DNA from: Rubrivirga marina
Lineage (GTDB): Bacteria > Bacteroidota > Rhodothermia > Rhodothermales > Rubricoccaceae
Direction of reading: 5' to 3'
DNA: 64,000 bases
NCBI RefSeq assembly: GCF_002283365.1
Contig: NZ_MQWD01000001.1
Coordinates: 2,761,749-2,825,748, forward strand
Made by a program: the position numbers and the translations under genes. A model generated the notes under the pieces. The model saw only the letters and a list, made by a program, of their open reading frames with translations, made no database searches and had not been told where the DNA came from. Position 1 is the stretch's first letter; each line of letters begins with the position of its first letter. This document shows positions 60,815 to 64,000 of the stretch, in pieces.

Positions 60815-62860
60815 CTAGCGCTCGCCGCCGCCCTCGCCCGGGCTCGCCTCGGTCGCGGGTGAGGGCGCCTCCCACGTGTCGTTGGTCGGGTTGGCGTCGA
60901 ACACGTAGCCGTCGGGGTCGAGCTCGACGCGGAGGACCTCCCCGGCAGGGAACGTGAGGGTCGCCTCATCCGCGCCGCCGAGCCACGTCTCGACCGGCAC
61001 GCGCTGCTCCGCCGTCTGCCCGTCGGCGTAGGTCACGCGGACCGGCGCCGGCATCGGCGCCATCCCGAGGTCGACGATCCTCACCTCGACTGCGCCACCG
61101 GCCGACGCGAGGACGGACCCGATTCCGTGATCGACCGTCCAGGTGTCGAAGAACGTCGGTGTCCAGAACCAGTCGAGGTCCTCGCCGAGGCCGTCCTCGA
61201 TGGTGCTGAAAAAGTCGTAGGGGTAGGGGTGGGCGCCCCGCCAGCGTCGGCCGTACTCGCGGTAGGCCTCAAAGAAGGCGTCGCGGCCGTAGAGCCCGGC
61301 GAGCGCGTGGAGCGCGACGGCCGGCGTGGAATAGGACGCCACCCCCCGCGCGTTCCCGCCGACGGGGTCGACCTGCCGCGTCCCGCCGCCGACGGGGTAC
61401 CGGTCGTTGTGGCGCATCGGCGGGACGGCGTAGCCCGTGCCGGCGAGGAGGTAGTGCGACTGGCGGCGCCGGTCCCATGCGTCGATCCGCTCGCGATCCG
61501 GCGCCGAGCCGTCCCAGAAGGCGTCGATCCCCTCGTTCGTGTTGAACGACGTCAGGCCCTCGTCCATCCAGGTAAACGCCGTCTCGTTCGAGCCGACCAT
61601 CATGGGGTACCACATGTGAGCGATCTCGTGGTACGTCACAGAGAACAGCGAGGCGTCGGTCCGGTCACCGCCGATGAGCGTCATCATGGGGTACTCCATT
61701 CCGCCGGCGATGACACCTTCGACGGCGGTCATGTGGGGCCAGGGGTACGGCCAGAGCGTTTCCGAGAGGTGCTCGATGGAGAAGGCCGCGAACTCGGCGG
61801 AGCGCCCCCAGGCGGCGGTGCCGGGTCGGTAGAAGCTGTTGATGAGGACGGCGTCATCGGCCGTCCCGTCCTCGTCCTGGTCGACAAGCGCCCGGGTCGC
61901 GTCCCACACGTACGCCGCCGAGGCGGAGAGGGCCACGTCGCGGACCTCGTTGGCCTCGAAGCGCCACACGCGGCGCCCCTCGGGGGCGGGCGCGAGGGCG
62001 TCCGCCCGGTCCGCCTCGGTCACGACGTGGACGACCTCGTCGCCGCCGAGCGCGTCGGCGAGGCGCCGGCGGGTCCGGTCGGCGTAGACCTCCTCCTCGT
62101 TGACCAGGCGGCCGGTGCCGTAGACGAGCATGTCGGCGGGCGCGTCGAACGCGACCAGGAAGTCGCCGACCTCGAGGTAGTGTTCGCCCATCCCGAGGTA
62201 GGGGTCGGTGTGCCAGCCGTAGACGTCGTCGTAGACGGCGACGGTGGGGTACCAGTAGCCGAGGTAGAACACCTCGCCGTCGGTTCCCTGGCGGAACGTG
62301 CCGGTCGCGGGCGGGACGGTGTAGCTCCAGGCGACGTCGATCGCCGCCGTCTCTCCCGGCCCGAGCGGGTCCTCGAGGCCGACGGTCATGACGGTCCCGA
62401 AGATGGCGTACTGGCCCGGCTCGACGGTTCCCTGGTAGGAGCCGGGCGTCGCCCCGACGGTCACGTCCTCGTAGTCCGTCCCGTTGACGGCGAAGGTGCT
62501 CAGGGTCATCCCCCCCGTGACGGCGACGGGCCGATTCCGCTGAACGCCGGGGGCGTGGACGTTCTGCCGGAGCTTGAGGACGAGGAACGCCAGCTCGTCG
62601 GGCGACTCGTTGGTGTATGTGATCGTTCCGGCCCCGGTGATCTGTGCGGCCTCGGCGTCGAGGCGGGCGGTGAGGTCGTAGTCCGCGCGGTTCTGCCAGT
62701 GATTGGGCCCGGGGCTGCCCGTGAGCGTCCGCGTCCCCTCGGCGATGGCGTGCTGGTACTGCGGGGGCGGAATCACCGGGTAGGGGAGCACGCGCTGCGC
62801 GGCGGGCGCGACGGCGAGGCCGACCGCGACGGCGGCCAGCACGAGGGGACGGGGCGGCAT
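60815..62860 (-). CDS. M1-family metallopeptidase (aminopeptidase-like), secreted
   Basis: The 681-residue protein has a signal-peptide-like N-terminus and the gluzincin active site. HEIAH (411-415) and the third zinc ligand E434 in WMDEGL are spaced as HExxH-x18-E, with a GGMEYP exopeptidase-type motif at 386-391. N-terminal beta domains precede it and a helical plus beta C-terminal part follows. It belongs to the M1-like proteins of Bacteroidota relatives that act in the periplasm or outside the cell. The start is taken as the ATG at 62860; the longer frame runs into the tRNA-Leu region. Confidence 0.92.
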   Translation of the reverse strand: MPPRPLVLAAVAVGLAVAPAAQRVLPYPVIPPPQYQHAIAEGTRTLTGSPGPNHWQNRADYDLTARLDAEAAQITGAGTITYTNESPDELAFLVLKLRQNVHAPGVQRNRPVAVTGGMTLSTFAVNGTDYEDVTVGATPGSYQGTVEPGQYAIFGTVMTVGLEDPLGPGETAAIDVAWSYTVPPATGTFRQGTDGEVFYLGYWYPTVAVYDDVYGWHTDPYLGMGEHYLEVGDFLVAFDAPADMLVYGTGRLVNEEEVYADRTRRRLADALGGDEVVHVVTEADRADALAPAPEGRRVWRFEANEVRDVALSASAAYVWDATRALVDQDEDGTADDAVLINSFYRPGTAAWGRSAEFAAFSIEHLSETLWPYPWPHMTAVEGVIAGGMEYPMMTLIGGDRTDASLFSVTYHEIAHMWYPMMVGSNETAFTWMDEGLTSFNTNEGIDAFWDGSAPDRERIDAWDRRRQSHYLLAGTGYAVPPMRHNDRYPVGGGTRQVDPVGGNARGVASYSTPAVALHALAGLYGRDAFFEAYREYGRRWRGAHPYPYDFFSTIEDGLGEDLDWFWTPTFFDTWTVDHGIGSVLASAGGAVEVRIVDLGMAPMPAPVRVTYADGQTAEQRVPVETWLGGADEATLTFPAGEVLRVELDPDGYVFDANPTNDTWEAPSPATEASPGEGGGER

Positions 62861-62971
62861 CGGCAACGGAGCGGTTTGAGCGTCGAACGAGGCGGGCGCG
62901 CAAGTTCGCGCCACGTCGGCGGCCACGACGGCGCCGAGGCGAGTGGAGAGACGGTGGAGACCGCGCCCCCC

Positions 62972-63003
62972 GTGGTGACCGTGCCCGCCTCGGGCTACCT
63001 TTG
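62972..63003 (+). promoter_or_regulatory. Promoter of tRNA-Leu (weak -33, TACCTTTG -7 box)
   Basis: TACCTTTG (62996-63003) exactly matches TAnnTTTG and lies 10 nt before the tRNA. At the -33 position, 18 nt upstream of the box, the sequence reads GTGGTG instead of TTG. Confidence 0.45.
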
Positions 63004-63013
63004 GCGTCCCTGA

Positions 63014-63097
63014 GCCCGAGTGGCGGAATTGGTAGACGCGCACGATTCAGGGTCGTGTTCCCTTACGGGAGTGCTGGTTCGATTCCAGTCTCGGGCA
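63014..63097 (+). tRNA. tRNA-Leu (anticodon CAG)
   Basis: An 84-nt type II tRNA is present. The acceptor GCCCGAG pairs with CTCGGGC. The anticodon stem CACGA/TCGTG carries loop TTCAGGG, anticodon CAG. A variable arm follows (TTCCCTTACGGGAG) and then the T arm CTGG-TTCGATT-CCAG. CCA is not encoded. The last codons and stop of a serine recombinase gene on the opposite strand lie inside this tRNA. Confidence 0.95.
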
Positions 63098-64000
63098 CCT
63101 TAGAGGACCGGTTGCTAGTCTCGGCGGCCGGTCCTCTGTCGTTTGCTGGTTTTCCGTCCCGTTTGCCCCGAAGTAGGCGGATGGACTCGGCCAACTCAGG
63201 AGTTCGATACGCGCCGTCCTCGAAGACGAGATTGCCGGGGAAGATCGAACTCAGGATGCGGTCCTTCGCCTCGATCCCGGCGGCGGCGTAGTAGCGCGGG
63301 AGGTCCGCCAGCAGGGACAGGCCGTAGCGCGCGTTGTGGAGCAGGTCGCTCGTGTCGTCGCCTAGCGCCTTGCGCCGGTCCTCTAACTCCCGCTTCTGCG
63401 TCTCGTAGCGCTCCACCAATCGGATGAAAGCATCGTGCGGGATGGAGCCCTCCACCAGCTTCTCAGCAGCGTCCGTCAGCTTCTCGTCTAGCGCGTCGAT
63501 CTCCGCCTCCACTTTGGCGCTGGCGGCCTCTCGGCTGCCCTCCCGTTCGTCCTGCACGTCCTTGAGGACGGCGAGGTAGAGCCGCGCTATCTCGGGAGCC
63601 ACATGGATGCTTCCGAACAGTGCCAAGAGTGCCCCATGTGCGTCTTCGGCTCGGAACCGCACTGAGCACGGATGCTGGCAGTGGTAGTAGTGGTAACGGC
63701 CTCCCTTCGCGGAACTGGCGGTCAGGTTGCCGCCACACTCTGGACATGTGAGGTGCCCCCGCAGCGGGTACTCCGCACGTCGGCGGGGGCGAGGGCCGCC
63801 GGTCTTCTGATTCCCGTCGAGGATTTCCTGCACACGCCAGAACGTCTGCTCCGAGATCAGCGCCTCGTGCAGCGACGGCACCAGTCGTTCTGGTTCGTCG
63901 CCGTAGGCGTCGACGCGGATCAGCCCAGCGTAGGCCGGGTTATGAAGGAAGTTGTAGAGTTGGCTCTTTCCGCAGCGTACGCCGCGCTTGCGGATGTGCA
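63063..64000 (-). CDS. Large serine recombinase, C-terminal part (cut by window edge)
   Basis: The visible ~312 codons begin within the Recombinase domain (RKRGVRCGKSQLYNFLHNPAY, then LHEALISEQTFWRVQEIL). They continue with a zinc-ribbon (CPECGG ... YHYYHCQHPC), a long charged coiled-coil helix (about the middle third) and a C-terminal tail. The catalytic serine domain must lie beyond 64000. The stop codon TAA is at 63063-63065, inside the variable arm of tRNA-Leu, and the last residues (KVPETGIEPALP) are encoded by the tRNA. Such proteins integrate or excise phages and islands, so a mobile element probably extends to the right. Confidence 0.9.
   Translation of the reverse strand, partial: HIRKRGVRCGKSQLYNFLHNPAYAGLIRVDAYGDEPERLVPSLHEALISEQTFWRVQEILDGNQKTGGPRPRRRAEYPLRGHLTCPECGGNLTASSAKGGRYHYYHCQHPCSVRFRAEDAHGALLALFGSIHVAPEIARLYLAVLKDVQDEREGSREAASAKVEAEIDALDEKLTDAAEKLVEGSIPHDAFIRLVERYETQKRELEDRRKALGDDTSDLLHNARYGLSLLADLPRYYAAAGIEAKDRILSSIFPGNLVFEDGAYRTPELAESIRLLRGKRDGKPANDRGPAAETSNRSSKVPETGIEPALP

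Overview
The window is a GC-rich (about 70%) bacterial chromosome segment, densely coded and mostly housekeeping. Several families point to the Bacteroidota/Rhodothermota side: DUF2851, DUF5916, DUF6503, a class I fructose-bisphosphate aldolase, stand-alone PurS, and tRNA promoters with a TAnnTTnG -7 box. GC content and gene style resemble Rhodothermota, probably a Rubricoccaceae-like marine organism. That placement is inference, because no rRNA is present.

Layout. 1-6471 (minus): an eight-gene directon, running thpR, HipA-like kinase, DUF3037, a hypothetical, an Ig-like lipoprotein, nnr, vanZ and a tonB cut by the window edge. 6588-8506 (minus): a metal-chelate importer (binding protein plus permease, no ATPase). 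8541-12519 (plus): lipid kinase, sigma-54 activator, deoC and a SPOR lipoprotein. 12555-23753 (minus): metallo-hydrolase, polyprenyl synthase, DUF2851, then pgl/zwf with a GMC oxidoreductase and an SDR, a DUF481 barrel, MscS and folD. 23754-24209 holds a large imperfect inverted repeat. 24210-27024 (plus): asd, GNAT, holB. 27073-31479: TraB-like protein, a PLP enzyme with an M28 peptidase, a DUF6503 lipoprotein.

31480-32527 has no credible protein. It has a promoter-like start, more than ten perfect hairpins (several with cUUCGg loops) and a 13-bp terminator-like hairpin. It looks like an unrecognised structured RNA of about 650 nt and is the most interesting part of the window. After it come pssA, purS, clpS, a DUF5916 outer-membrane protein, a YigZ protein, a TRAP transporter split over convergent strands, rnhA, obg, two small enzymes, lpd, an isolated EutN/CcmL shell-vertex protein, a lone Phd-type antitoxin and a two-domain AAA protein.

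49284-57552: TerC, a methyltransferase lipoprotein, class I aldolase, two head-to-head DAO-family flavoproteins, and the thiamine operon thiO-thiS-thiG-thiE-thiD. 57654-64000: tRNA-Arg, YheT-type hydrolase, GATase, msrA, tRNA-Asn, an M1 peptidase, and tRNA-Leu(CAG), into which a large serine recombinase reads from the right. This marks the left border of a probable integrated element that continues beyond the window.

Two DNA signals recur. One is a perfect or near-perfect palindrome, CCGCCTCGGCGCCGAGGCGG, mostly at gene ends. The other is a 20-bp operator-like palindrome, CTTTCA-N8-TGAAAG, in front of the polyprenyl synthase and the SDR gene.
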